Shown: one piece after another, positions 1-7,767 of the stretch
Numbering within the stretch: position 1 is the first letter of the stretch
Layout of the letters: the number at the start of each line of letters is the position of its first letter
Assembly: GCA_964249735.1 (NCBI GenBank)
Contig: CAXUDP010000066.1
Location: forward strand, 1-19,571
Length of the DNA: 19,571 nt
Direction: 5' to 3'
Origin: Lichenicola sp964249735
Lineage (GTDB): Bacteria; Pseudomonadota; Alphaproteobacteria; Acetobacterales; Acetobacteraceae
Translations under genes and position numbers: made by a program
The notes under the pieces: generated by a model
Told to the model about the DNA's origin: nothing
The model's database searches: none
The model's input: the letters and a program-made list of their open reading frames with translations, nothing else

Positions 1-113
1 TCGACGTCGAGATAGGGGAGGATCAGCTTCTCCTTGATGAAGCTCCAGATGATCCGGGTCATCTCGTCGCCGTCGAGCTCGACGACGGGCTCCTTCACCT
101 TGATCCTGGCCAT
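1..113 (-). CDS. icd: NADP-dependent isocitrate dehydrogenase, N-terminal fragment
   Basis: The minus strand from the ATG at 113-111 encodes 37 complete codons before the window ends. The peptide begins MARIKVKEPVVELDGDEMTR and continues with IIWSFIKEKLILPYLDV, the characteristic start of the monomeric-type, eukaryote-like NADP-isocitrate dehydrogenase common in alphaproteobacteria. The family oxidatively decarboxylates isocitrate to 2-oxoglutarate in the TCA cycle and yields NADPH in the cytoplasm. The catalytic residues lie outside the window, so only identity, not integrity, can be judged. A GGGG and an AGGA lie just upstream of the ATG; GGGG has the more usual spacing of about 8. The gene is co-directional with recA, but a strong hairpin separates them, so it probably has its own promoter in 114-238, where I could not pick out convincing -35/-10 boxes. 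Confidence 0.9.
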   Translation of the reverse strand, partial: MARIKVKEPVVELDGDEMTRIIWSFIKEKLILPYLDV

Positions 114-238
114 TGTCCTGCCCCGTGACGTGGTTGCCTGGGACGGAGTGATCGCACCTGGAACCGGCATCGGCAAGCTTACCGGTCACCGCTTGCGAAC
201 GGCCTGCAGGCGAGGCGATGTCGCCGTACTGACGGCAA

Positions 239-272
239 CGCCAAGGGACGAGGATCCCCTCGTCCCTTGGCG
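239..272 (-). terminator. Perfect hairpin after recA, probable transcription terminator
   Basis: Positions 239-253 and 258-272 are perfect reverse complements, giving a 15-bp GC-rich stem with the 4-nt loop ATCC. The hairpin starts 13 nt past the recA stop. Read on the minus strand it is followed by only two T residues, so it is not a textbook U-tract terminator. It may still terminate or protect the 3' end of the recA mRNA. It separates recA from icd. Confidence 0.7.
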
Positions 273-285
273 TGACGGCTGGCGG

Positions 286-1323
<1,038 letters not shown>

Positions 1324-1436
1324 CAACTGCTCCTTGAAGTGAGGCGCCCTGAGCGCGCGATCGTGGCGTGAAGACCCTAACGCACCAGGAACGGCAGGGG
1401 CAGCATTTCCGGCACCCGACCGTTCACGTTCTGATG

Positions 1437-1451
1437 GAACAAATAGGGTAC
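1437..1451 (-). promoter_or_regulatory. Candidate LexA (SOS) box upstream of recA
   Basis: On the minus strand the sequence reads GTACCCTATTTGTTC, that is GTAC-N7-GTTC. This matches 7 of 8 fixed positions of the alphaproteobacterial LexA motif GTTC-N7-GTTC. It sits in the 175-bp spacer between flhB and recA, 114 bp before the recA start. A further GTTC-N5-GAAC palindrome shares the same half-site at 1428-1440. I could not assign a convincing -35/-10 pair, so the distance to the transcription start is unknown. Regulation by LexA is inferred from the motif and the gene behind it. Confidence 0.55.
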
Positions 1452-1498
1452 AATGTGCTGTTCCGCCAGATCCGGAGGGTCCGGTGGCGATGATTCTC

Positions 1499-2578
1499 TC
1501 AACGAAGCGGCGGCGGTCCGGGCGGTGGCCGCTTGAGCCGCCAGACATAGGCGATGATGCCGGCCACCACCTGGAAATGCTCGCGCGGGATCTCCGCATC
1601 GAGCGGCACGGTGTAGAGCGCGCGGGCCAGCGGCGGGTTCGCCACCAGCGGCACCTTGTGGTCGAGCGCCATCTCCCTGATCCGGGCGGCGAGCTCGTCC
1701 ACCCCCTTGGCGACCACCTTGGGTGCGCCCTTGCCGCCGTTCTCGTAGACCAGCGCCACCGCGTAATGGGTCGGGTTGGTGATGATCACCGTCGCCGTCT
1801 TCACCGCGTCCATCATCCGGCGCTTCGCCCGCTGGCGGCGCAGCTGCCTGATGCGGCCCTTCACGTGCGGGTCGCCCTCGCTCTGCCGGTGCTCGTCGCG
1901 CAGGTCCTGGCGGCTCATGCGCAGCTTGGAGGTGTGGCGGTAGCGCACCCAGGCAGTGTCCAGCACGGCGATCCCGGCCTGAACCGCCAGCAGCATCAGC
2001 ATGGAGTGCAGCACGAGCTTCGCCGTGCGCTCGGCCAGGGTGCCGGCGTCCCATCCGGTCGAGCTCATGAACACCGGCCACAGCCCGCCCAGCACGTGGT
2101 ACAGCGCCAGGACGAAGGCGAGAAGCTTGACCAACGCCTTGAGGGTCTCGACCGCGTTGTCGCCGCCGAAGATCCGCTTGATGCCGCGCATCGGGCTCAG
2201 GCGGCCGAGCTGCGGCATCAGGGCGCCCGGATGGAGCAGGAAGCCGGTCTGCAGCAGGGTGATCGCCACCGTGCCGACCACGGCGGCCAGCACCGGCGGG
2301 CCGGCGAGGCCGGCGGCCAGGAACAGCGATTCGCGCACCTCCGCCAGGCCGCCGTCGCTGAGGTCGATCGTGCCGATCCCTTCCAGGAGGTGGCGCGTCC
2401 GCATCACCAGACGGGTCACCTGCGCCGGGCCGGTCATCGCCATCGCGGTCAGGGCGCAGCCGAGCACGGTCAGCGACTGCAGCTCGCGCGAGATCGCGAC
2501 CTGGCCCTCGTCGCGCGCGGCTTCGAGCCGCCTGGCGGACGGGGCTTCTGTCCGGTCCTCCTTGTCCGAGTCGGCCAT
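1499..2578 (-). CDS. flhB: Flagellar export gate / substrate-specificity switch protein FlhB
   Basis: A 359-residue membrane protein, close to typical FlhB length. FlhB is part of the flagellar type III export gate; self-cleavage of its cytoplasmic domain switches export from rod/hook to filament substrates. The N-terminus MADSDKEDRTEAPSARRLEA has the family's TE-x-P-(T/S)-x-(R/K)-R-L pattern. Hydrophobic segments fall at about 37-50, 88-112, 148-170 and 187-207. The autocleavage motif NPTH is at residues 268-271 within VIITNPTHYAVAL, so cleavage between N268 and P269 is expected. The C-terminus carries a short proline-rich end (RPPPGPPPLR). The gene is last in the flgB-flgC-fliE-fliQ-fliR-flhB operon and starts 6 nt after the fliR stop. 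No clear terminator is seen between it and recA; only a weak 5-bp stem at 1472-1484. Confidence 0.96.
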   Translation of the reverse strand: MADSDKEDRTEAPSARRLEAARDEGQVAISRELQSLTVLGCALTAMAMTGPAQVTRLVMRTRHLLEGIGTIDLSDGGLAEVRESLFLAAGLAGPPVLAAVVGTVAITLLQTGFLLHPGALMPQLGRLSPMRGIKRIFGGDNAVETLKALVKLLAFVLALYHVLGGLWPVFMSSTGWDAGTLAERTAKLVLHSMLMLLAVQAGIAVLDTAWVRYRHTSKLRMSRQDLRDEHRQSEGDPHVKGRIRQLRRQRAKRRMMDAVKTATVIITNPTHYAVALVYENGGKGAPKVVAKGVDELAARIREMALDHKVPLVANPPLARALYTVPLDAEIPREHFQVVAGIIAYVWRLKRPPPGPPPLR

Positions 2579-2584
2579 GGGCGT

Positions 2585-3358
2585 CTACAGCCCGGGCAGG
2601 GCGGCGAAGGCGGTTGACACGCTGCCGATCCAGGCGTCGAGGATCTGCTTGAGCACCAGCCCGAACACCAGCAGGCCGCCCAGCACCTGGCCCGGCATGG
2701 CCAGCGAGAACACCTGCAGCGACGGCACCAGACGCGCCAGCAGCCCCAGCATGGTCTGCCAGATCAGGCCTGCGATCAGCAGCGGCGCCGCAAGCCGCAG
2801 CGACAGCGCGAAGCACTCGCCGGTCGCCTGCGCCACGCTCTGCGCCGCGTCGCCTACCGGCAGCAGCGTGCCCGGGGGGAACAACCGGTAGCTGCCGGAC
2901 AGGGCCTCCAGCGGCATGGCGTAGAGCCCGGTCGAGAGGATCAGCACCGGCCCAGCGATCGCCAGCAGCCGGCTGGTGCCGGCGGTCTGCGCGCCGAGCT
3001 CGGGGTCGGGCTGCAGCACGCTCGACAGGCCGATCTGCACCGCGGCGATCTGACCCGCGATCGGCAGCGCCAGCGCCATCAGCTTCGCCAGCCATCCGAG
3101 CAGCAGGCCGACCAGCAGCTCGCCGCCGATCATGGCCAGGATGCGCAGCGGGGCTTCTCCGGCCGGCGGGATCAGGTGGACCACGCCCGGCAGGATCAGG
3201 GCGGAGATGCCGACCGCCAGGCCCGCGCGCACCACCGCCGGCGCGTCGCTCTCGCCCAGGCCCGGCATCACCATGATGGCCGCACTCACCCGTGCCAGCA
3301 CCACCGCAAAGGCGAACGCCCAGTCCGGCAGGGCGGCGAGCAGCGGATCGGGCTGCAT
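2585..3358 (-). CDS. fliR: Flagellar export gate protein FliR
   Basis: A 257-residue, very hydrophobic protein of normal FliR length. With FliP and FliQ, FliR forms the helical export-gate core in the basal body through which rod, hook and filament subunits are secreted. The N-terminal stretch with FAVVLARVSAAIMVMPGLG, the segment AVVRAGLAVGISALILPGV, and repeated membrane helices through to about residue 255 fit the FliR/SpaR family. The N-terminus DPLLAALPDWAFAFAVVLAR is typical. The start at 3358 lies 28 nt after the fliQ stop; only a weak ribosome-binding sequence (ACGGGA) is visible, so translation may depend on coupling to fliQ. It is followed at 6 nt by flhB. No defects are seen. Confidence 0.95.
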   Translation of the reverse strand: MQPDPLLAALPDWAFAFAVVLARVSAAIMVMPGLGESDAPAVVRAGLAVGISALILPGVVHLIPPAGEAPLRILAMIGGELLVGLLLGWLAKLMALALPIAGQIAAVQIGLSSVLQPDPELGAQTAGTSRLLAIAGPVLILSTGLYAMPLEALSGSYRLFPPGTLLPVGDAAQSVAQATGECFALSLRLAAPLLIAGLIWQTMLGLLARLVPSLQVFSLAMPGQVLGGLLVFGLVLKQILDAWIGSVSTAFAALPGL

Positions 3359-3386
3359 CAGCCGTGTCCCGTCATCGGTGCCGCAG

Positions 3387-3659
3387 TCATCTTCCGCCGG
3401 ACGCGATCAGCTGGTCGAACAGCAGGTGGGTGTAGTCGGTCAGGGTGGCGAACATGAACGAGCCAGCCAGGGTCAGTGCCATTCCCAATGCCAGGAGCTT
3501 CGGCACGAAGGCCAGCGTGCTCTCGTTCAGCTGCGTCACCGCCTGGATCAGCGAGATCAGCACGCCGACCGCGAGTGCCGTCAGCAGGCCCGGGGCCGCC
3601 ATCTTCAGCACCACCATGAACATGTCGCGCAAGATCACCGCGACGTCGCCTTCCTGCAT
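3387..3659 (-). CDS. fliQ: Flagellar export gate protein FliQ
   Basis: A 90-residue protein with the two-helix hairpin of FliQ: hydrophobic segments at about residues 15-38 (including LLTALAVGVLISLIQAVTQ) and 52-74 (including LLALGMALTLAGSFMFATL). The motif SLIQAVTQLNESTLAFVPK at about 36-54 is a strong family signature. FliQ packs four copies around the FliP5FliR1 core of the export gate. The start at 3659 is well supported by AGGAGG 5 nt upstream, the best ribosome-binding site in this operon. It lies between fliE and fliR in the usual order. Confidence 0.96.
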   Translation of the reverse strand: MQEGDVAVILRDMFMVVLKMAAPGLLTALAVGVLISLIQAVTQLNESTLAFVPKLLALGMALTLAGSFMFATLTDYTHLLFDQLIASGGR

Positions 3660-3701
3660 GCAACCCTCCTGGCCGCTCGTTGGTCCGGCAATTGTCGCCG
3701 G

Positions 3702-4037
3702 TCAGATCGACATCTTCATGATGTCCTGGTACGCTTGCACCACGCGGTCGCGGATCGCGGTAGTCGATTGCAGCGCCAGCTGCGCCTTCGACACCGCCAT
3801 CACCACATCCGTCAGGTTGCCCTCGCCGGAAATTCCTTTCGCCGCCGCGGTGTCGGCGGCACGGCCGCTGTCCACCACGCCGGCAAGCGCCTGCGACAGC
3901 GTGTCGCCGAAGCTGCTGCCCGCACCGGTCTGCAGGCCGTCGCCCTCGGCGCCGGTGCCGGACATGTCCTGCCCCTGCACGCGCGCATAGGCGCTGGCGG
4001 CGGCGGAGGGCGTCGCGAGGATGCGACCGTCGTTCAT
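3702..4037 (-). CDS. fliE: Flagellar hook-basal body complex protein FliE
   Basis: A 111-residue protein of usual FliE length. FliE is the first axial protein exported and joins the MS ring/export gate to the proximal rod. The C-terminal half carries the family pattern: NLTDVVMAVSKAQLALQSTT followed by AIRDRVVQAYQDIMKMSI, amphipathic helices typical of rod proteins, with the conserved end YQDIMKM. The N-terminal half is low-complexity (Gly/Ala/Ser/Asp) and weakly conserved, as expected. The start at 4037 lies 25 nt after the flgC stop, with only a weak ribosome-binding site. It sits between flgC and fliQ. Confidence 0.94.
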   Translation of the reverse strand: MNDGRILATPSAAASAYARVQGQDMSGTGAEGDGLQTGAGSSFGDTLSQALAGVVDSGRAADTAAAKGISGEGNLTDVVMAVSKAQLALQSTTAIRDRVVQAYQDIMKMSI

Positions 4038-4062
4038 GGCGCGATGCTCATCTCGAGGCCGG

Positions 4063-4470
4063 TCACTTCAGCAGGTCGATCGCGCGCGTCATCATCGAGC
4101 GCGTGGTCTGCATGACGTTCAGGTTGGCGCTGTAGGAGCGCTCGGCCTCCTTCATGTCCATGATCTCGACGAAGCTGTTGACGTTCGGCGTCTTGACGTA
4201 GCCGGTGGCGTCGGCAGCCGGGTGCGACGGGTCGTAGCGCGTGTTGAACGCGCCCTGGTCCTGGCCGATCTGCTTGACGGTGACTTCAGACTGGCCGGTC
4301 TGCCGATCCACGGTCTCGCCGAAGGTGATGGTCTTGCGTCGGTAGGGATCGGCACCCGGGGTCGAGCCGGTGGTGTCCTGGTTGGCGAGGTTCTCCGCGA
4401 TCACGCGCAGGCGCATGCTCTGCGCGTCCATGCCGGAGGCCGAAACGTCGAGCGCCTTCGAGATGTCCAT
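4063..4470 (-). CDS. flgC: Flagellar proximal rod protein FlgC
   Basis: A 135-residue rod protein of usual FlgC length. Together with FlgB, FlgF and FliE, FlgC builds the proximal rod of the basal body. The N-terminus MDISKALDVSASGMDAQSMR leads into RLRVIAENLANQDTTGS, the flagellar rod/hook N-terminal signature (ENLAN). The conserved middle YVKTPNVNSFVEIMDMKEAE and the C-terminal helix RSYSANLNVMQTTRSMMTRA are typical FlgC. I chose the ATG at 4470, with GGAG 10 nt upstream, over an in-frame GTG at 4488 that lacks a ribosome-binding site and would add six unconserved residues. The gene follows flgB after 37 nt and precedes fliE. Confidence 0.95.
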   Translation of the reverse strand: MDISKALDVSASGMDAQSMRLRVIAENLANQDTTGSTPGADPYRRKTITFGETVDRQTGQSEVTVKQIGQDQGAFNTRYDPSHPAADATGYVKTPNVNSFVEIMDMKEAERSYSANLNVMQTTRSMMTRAIDLLK

Positions 4471-4507
4471 CGCGTCAGGACTCCGCACGGGAGAAGGAAA
4501 TCATCGG

Positions 4508-4888
4508 TCAGCCCTTGCCCAGCGCGGTCGAGTACATGCTCATGTACTTGCTGTAGAGGCTGGTCACGAGGCGCTGCTGCGTGTCGGTGTCGGCGACCTT
4601 GGTCAGCTCGGCGTCGACCTGCACCGCGTTGCCGTCGATCGAACGCTGCCTGGGCCGGGTCACGGTGGTGGAGCCGGTGTCGAGGGTGCCGGACAGGTGC
4701 ATGGGGTCGGTCCGCACCGGCGCGGCCACCTGGTTCGCCAGCGTCGTGCTGAACGGCTGCTCGTCGCGCGGCACGTAGCCGGGGGTGTCGGAGTTGGCGA
4801 TGTTGCGCGCCAGCACGCGCTGGCGGTCGTCGAGCCACTGCAGGCGGGTCGACGCCAGGCTCAGAAGGTCGGACTGGCCGGCACTCAT
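4508..4888 (-). CDS. flgB: Flagellar proximal rod protein FlgB
   Basis: A 126-residue rod protein and first gene of the minus-strand flagellar operon. FlgB is a proximal rod component exported through the FliPQR-FlhB gate encoded downstream. The sequence contains WLDDRQRVLARNIANSDTPG followed by YVPRD, the strongly conserved rod signature (NIANxDTPGY), and ends with TSLYSKYMSMYSTALGKG, the usual C-terminal helix. The ATG at 4888 is preceded by AGGAG with 8-nt spacing, so the longer open frame reaching 4939 is judged to be leader. It is divergent from fliO; the 161-bp spacer should hold both promoters and contains a perfect inverted repeat. Confidence 0.95.
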   Translation of the reverse strand: MSAGQSDLLSLASTRLQWLDDRQRVLARNIANSDTPGYVPRDEQPFSTTLANQVAAPVRTDPMHLSGTLDTGSTTVTRPRQRSIDGNAVQVDAELTKVADTDTQQRLVTSLYSKYMSMYSTALGKG

Positions 4889-4965
4889 GGCGGAGGCTCC
4901 TCTGGCCCGGACGGAGCGCAGCCTGCTCCGCCTCCGCATCCTGCCTTGCCGGTCGTTGCCGAAAC

Positions 4966-5005
4966 GTTAACGACGCCGCTCCTGCAGTCTTCACCCGTCG
5001 TTAAC
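4966..5005. repeat. 10-bp perfect inverted repeat between divergent flagellar operons, candidate operator
   Basis: GTTAACGACG at 4966-4975 and CGTCGTTAAC at 4996-5005 are exact reverse complements separated by 20 nt. Each arm contains the palindrome GTTAAC; the two centres are 34 bp apart. The repeat lies in the spacer between flgB (start 4888) and fliO (start 5050). TTAA-containing half-sites resemble CtrA-type recognition elements, but the canonical TTAA-N7-TTAA spacing is not present, so the binding protein is unknown. An operator role is inferred from symmetry and position. Confidence 0.5.
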
Positions 5006-5049
5006 CGGTCCGCGTCAGGATGATGGCATCACCGGCAAAAGGCCGTGTC

Positions 5050-5325
5050 ATGTATTCAGAACTTCTCAGTACCGCAGGCGCGCTCGTTCTCGTGGTCGGC
5101 TCCATCGTCTTGTTGCGCTACGGCGCCCGTTTCGTCGCGGCGAGGCGGCCACGTGCGGGGGGCGTGCCGTTGTTCCTGGCCGGCCAGCTCGGGCTGGACG
5201 GTCGGCGCCGCCTGCACCTGGTGCAGTGCGGCGAGTCGCAGGTGCTGCTGCTGACGGGAGGGGCCAGCGACGTGATGCTGCCCTGGCCGCCCGGCGCGGA
5301 AGCCATCCCGGGGCGCCGGTCGTGA
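5050..5325 (+). CDS. fliO: Flagellar biosynthesis protein FliO
   Basis: A small protein of 91 residues with one N-terminal membrane helix (about residues 8-25, including ALVLVVGSIVLLRYGARF), followed by a short cytoplasmic part containing GRRRLHLVQCGESQVLLLTG, which fits the FliO consensus (RLxLVxxGxxxxLLL). FliO assists assembly and stability of the FliP ring of the export gate. The ATG at 5050 is preceded by AAAGG with 7-nt spacing. An ATG at 5020 in the same frame lacks a proper ribosome-binding site and would add ten unlikely residues. The stop overlaps the fliP start as GTGA, suggesting translational coupling. The assignment rests partly on position, because FliO is poorly conserved. Confidence 0.85.
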   Translation: MYSELLSTAGALVLVVGSIVLLRYGARFVAARRPRAGGVPLFLAGQLGLDGRRRLHLVQCGESQVLLLTGGASDVMLPWPPGAEAIPGRRS

Positions 5326-6071
5326 GCGCGCGTCGGATCGCGCTCGGCGCCACGGCCGTGCTGGGGCTGCTGCTGCTTCCGGCGGTGGCGCAGGCGCAGG
5401 CGGTCAGCATCGACCTCGGCCATGGCGGCGAGGCCGGCGCCACCGGCCGGTTGGTGCAGCTCACCGCGCTGATCACCCTGTTGTCGCTGGCACCGAGCCT
5501 GATGGTGATGGTGACCGGCTTCACCCGGATCGTGATCGTGCTGTCGCTGCTGCGCAGCGCGATCGGCGCGCAGGGCACGCCGCCCAACACCGTGCTGATC
5601 GGGCTTGCCCTGTTCCTGACCTTCTTCGTCATGCAGCCGACGCTGGAACTGTCCTGGACCACCGGCATCGTGCCGCTGATGGACGGCAAGGTGGGCGAGA
5701 TCGACGGGCTGCGCGCAGCGGCCGAGCCGTTCCGCCACTTCATGCTGGCCAACATCCGGGCGCCGGACCTGCGCCTGTTCCTCGACATCGCCAAGCTTCC
5801 GGTGCCGTCCAGCGCCGGCGACACGCCGTGGCGGGCGCTGGTGCCGGCGTTCATGGTGGGCGAGCTGCGTCGCGGCTTCGAGATGGGCTTCCTGCTGTTC
5901 CTGCCGTTCCTGATCATCGACATCGTGGTGTCGAGCGTGCTGATGAGCATGGGCATGATGATGCTGCCGCCGAGCGCCATCTCGCTGCCGTTCAAGCTCA
6001 TCTTCTTCGTGCTGATCGACGGCTGGCACCTGGTCGCCGGCAGCCTGGTGCAGAGCTTCGCGCCCGGATGA
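5322..6071 (+). CDS. fliP: Flagellar export gate protein FliP
   Basis: A 249-residue protein of normal FliP length. FliP forms the pentameric core of the flagellar type III export gate with one FliR and four FliQ. A cleavable signal peptide is visible: positive start (SARR), hydrophobic core to about residue 22 and a possible cleavage after AQAQA at about 23-27. Diagnostic motifs are FTRIVIVLSLLRSAIGAQG (67-85), PPNTVLIGLALFLTFFVM (87-104) and MLPPSAISLPFKLIFFVLID (214-233). The start is a GTG at 5322 overlapping the fliO stop (GTGA), the position that gives a proper signal peptide; an upstream in-frame extension to 5226 would bury it. hisB follows 60 nt later on the same strand with no clear terminator. 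Confidence 0.95.
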   Translation: MSARRIALGATAVLGLLLLPAVAQAQAVSIDLGHGGEAGATGRLVQLTALITLLSLAPSLMVMVTGFTRIVIVLSLLRSAIGAQGTPPNTVLIGLALFLTFFVMQPTLELSWTTGIVPLMDGKVGEIDGLRAAAEPFRHFMLANIRAPDLRLFLDIAKLPVPSSAGDTPWRALVPAFMVGELRRGFEMGFLLFLPFLIIDIVVSSVLMSMGMMMLPPSAISLPFKLIFFVLIDGWHLVAGSLVQSFAPG

Positions 6072-6131
6072 AGCCGCCGGGCCGGCGCCGATGTGGCCTC
6101 TCCCGATGCGATCCTGTAGGGAGGGAGCACC

Positions 6132-6728
6132 ATGGAAGCCACACGCAGCGCCCGGATCCACCGCGTCACGGCGGAAACCGACATCACCCTGTCGCTGGAC
6201 CTGGACGGCTCCGGGACGGCTGCGATCGAGACCGGGATCGGCTTTCTCGACCACATGCTGACGGCGCTGGCCCGGCACGCCTCGTTCGACCTGGAGGTCA
6301 AGGCGGTCGGCGACCTCGACGTCGACTTCCACCACACCACCGAGGACGTCGGCATCGTGCTGGGCCAGGCGCTGACGCGGGCGCTGGGTGACAAGGCCGG
6401 CATACGCCGCTATGGCCACGCCGTGGTGCCGATGGACGAGGCGCTGGTCGAGGCGGCGATCGACATCTCCGGGCGCGCGTTCCTGGTCTGGACCGTGCGC
6501 TTCCCGCGCCCCAAGATCGGCGAGATGGACACCGAGCTGTTCGAGGAGTTCTTTCGCGGCTTCTCAAGCAACGCCGGCCTGTCGCTGCACGTGACGCAGA
6601 AGGCGGGGACCAACAACCACCACATCGCCGAGGGCTGCTTCAAGGCGGTGGCGCGCGCGCTGCGTGCGGCCACCGAGCCTGACCCGCGCAGCCTGGGCCG
6701 CATCCCCTCCACCAAGGGGGTGCTGTGA
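6132..6728 (+). CDS. hisB: Imidazoleglycerol-phosphate dehydratase
   Basis: A 198-residue stand-alone HisB, without the histidinol-phosphatase domain found in enterobacteria. The enzyme dehydrates imidazole glycerol phosphate to imidazole acetol phosphate in histidine synthesis and uses manganese. Signatures are GIGFLDHMLTALARHASFDL at about 35-54, the metal-binding FHHTTED at 66-72, and GTNNHHIAEGCFKAVARALR at 159-178; both HH pairs are intact. The ATG at 6132 has a strong purine-rich site (GGGAGGGAG) 4 nt upstream. The stop overlaps the next gene as GTGA. It is the first his gene of the operon and begins 60 nt after fliP. Confidence 0.97.
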   Translation: MEATRSARIHRVTAETDITLSLDLDGSGTAAIETGIGFLDHMLTALARHASFDLEVKAVGDLDVDFHHTTEDVGIVLGQALTRALGDKAGIRRYGHAVVPMDEALVEAAIDISGRAFLVWTVRFPRPKIGEMDTELFEEFFRGFSSNAGLSLHVTQKAGTNNHHIAEGCFKAVARALRAATEPDPRSLGRIPSTKGVL

Positions 6729-7117
6729 GGTCCTACAGCACGCACTTCCCCCTGCCCGACCCGGCGCGTCCCGAGCAGCCGCCGGTGCTGGTGCCCGAAG
6801 GGTTCTCGCCCTGGGCGCTGCTGTTCGGCTGGCTGGTGCTGCTCCGTCGCGGCAGCTGGCTGGTGGCGGCCCTGGCCGGGATCGCGGCCGTGCTGATCGG
6901 CATGCTCGCCCGGCTGGTGCCGAGCGCCTGGGTGCTGCTGCCCGGGCTCAACCTCGCGGTCGCGCTGTTCGCCCATGACTGGCGCCGCTGGGAGCTGCGC
7001 CAGGCCGGCTTGATCCCCGGCCCGGTCGTGGCGGGTCCGGACCGGGACTCGGCCCTGTTGCGGCTGTTGTCGCTGCGGCCGGACCTGCTCGGCCGCCCGA
7101 GGGGAACGGCGGCATGA
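6725..7117 (+). CDS. DUF2628-type small membrane protein in the his operon
   Basis: A 130-residue protein of unknown function. The N-terminal part with VLVPEGFSPWALLFGWLVLL (about 22-41) and the block NLAVALFAHDWRRWELRQAG (about 77-96) match what I know of the DUF2628 family. Three hydrophobic segments are visible at about 27-41, 45-63 and 66-82, so it is probably an inner-membrane protein with a cytoplasmic tail. It starts with GTG at 6725, overlapping the hisB stop, and its own stop overlaps hisH as ATGA. It is therefore locked by translational coupling between two histidine enzymes. No catalytic residues are recognisable and no role in histidine synthesis is known to me. Confidence 0.82.
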   Translation: MRSYSTHFPLPDPARPEQPPVLVPEGFSPWALLFGWLVLLRRGSWLVAALAGIAAVLIGMLARLVPSAWVLLPGLNLAVALFAHDWRRWELRQAGLIPGPVVAGPDRDSALLRLLSLRPDLLGRPRGTAA

Positions 7118-7767
7118 GGTGGGGCGGCCGGGTCGCCGTGATCGATTACGGGGGCGGCAACCTCGCCTCGGCGGCACGGGCGCTGGAGCAGGCGGCATCC
7201 GATGGGGATCTCGACGTCGAGATCCGGGTTTCCGCTGATCCGGACTGGGTGCGGAACGCCGACCGAATCGTGCTGCCGGGCCAGGGCGCGTTCGCCGACT
7301 GCGCGCGCGGCCTGTCCGCGGTGGCCGGCCTGCGCGCGGCAGTCGAGAACGCGACCGCGGGCGGCGCGCCGTTCCTCGGCATCTGCGTCGGCATGCAGCT
7401 GATGGCCGAGCGCGGGCTGGAGCATGGCGAGACGCCAGGGCTCGGCTGGATCCGCGGCGAGATCGCGCCGATGGCGGCATCCGGCCTGCGCCTGCCGCAG
7501 ATGGGCTGGAACGAGCTCGCCTTCACGCCCGGCGCCCACGCGCTGACTGACGGGCTCCTGCCCGGCGACCACGGCTACTTCGTGCACTCCTACGCGCTGG
7601 CGAAGCACGATCCGGCCGACCTGATCGCGACCACCTCGTATGGCGGCGAGGTTCCGGCGCTGGTGGCGCGCGGCAACCGCGCCGGCACGCAGTTCCACGT
7701 CGAGAAGAGCCAGCGCGTGGGCCTGCGCATCCTGTCCAACTTCCTGCGCTGGGACCCCGCGGCGTGA
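7114..7767 (+). CDS. hisH: Imidazole glycerol phosphate synthase glutaminase subunit HisH
   Basis: A 217-residue class I glutamine amidotransferase. HisH hydrolyses glutamine and passes ammonia to HisF, which makes imidazole glycerol phosphate and AICAR. The nucleophile is C91 in FLGICVGMQLM, preceded by VLPGQGAF; the other triad members are H195 and E197 in GTQFHVEKSQ. The family more often has HPEKS here, so V196 replaces the usual proline, while the catalytic residues are unchanged. The N-terminus VAVIDYGGGNLASAARALE is standard. The ATG at 7114 overlaps the preceding stop (ATGA), and the gene's stop overlaps the next start (GTGA). Its HisF partner is encoded 1.3 kb downstream. Confidence 0.96.
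   Translation: MRWGGRVAVIDYGGGNLASAARALEQAASDGDLDVEIRVSADPDWVRNADRIVLPGQGAFADCARGLSAVAGLRAAVENATAGGAPFLGICVGMQLMAERGLEHGETPGLGWIRGEIAPMAASGLRLPQMGWNELAFTPGAHALTDGLLPGDHGYFVHSYALAKHDPADLIATTSYGGEVPALVARGNRAGTQFHVEKSQRVGLRILSNFLRWDPAA

Noticed and set aside
1472..1484. Small hairpin as flhB terminator
   Set aside because: The stem is only 5 bp with a 3-nt loop and no T-run.
1324..1599. Upstream extension of the recA frame by 92 codons
   Set aside because: The added residues are unlike any RecA, extend into flhB, and bypass the good ribosome-binding site at the 1323 start.
1377..3095. Open frame of 572 codons on the minus strand across flhB and fliR in another frame
   Set aside because: It crosses two recognised flagellar genes out of frame and gives Arg/Ala/Gly-rich low-complexity protein.
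4945..4965. Sigma-54-like promoter in the flgB-fliO spacer (TTGCCG and TTGC)
   Set aside because: The GG of the -24 element is missing and the spacing is one base short.
5066..6403. Open frame of 445 codons on the minus strand opposite fliO, fliP and hisB
   Set aside because: It is antisense to recognised genes, with no domain or ribosome-binding site.
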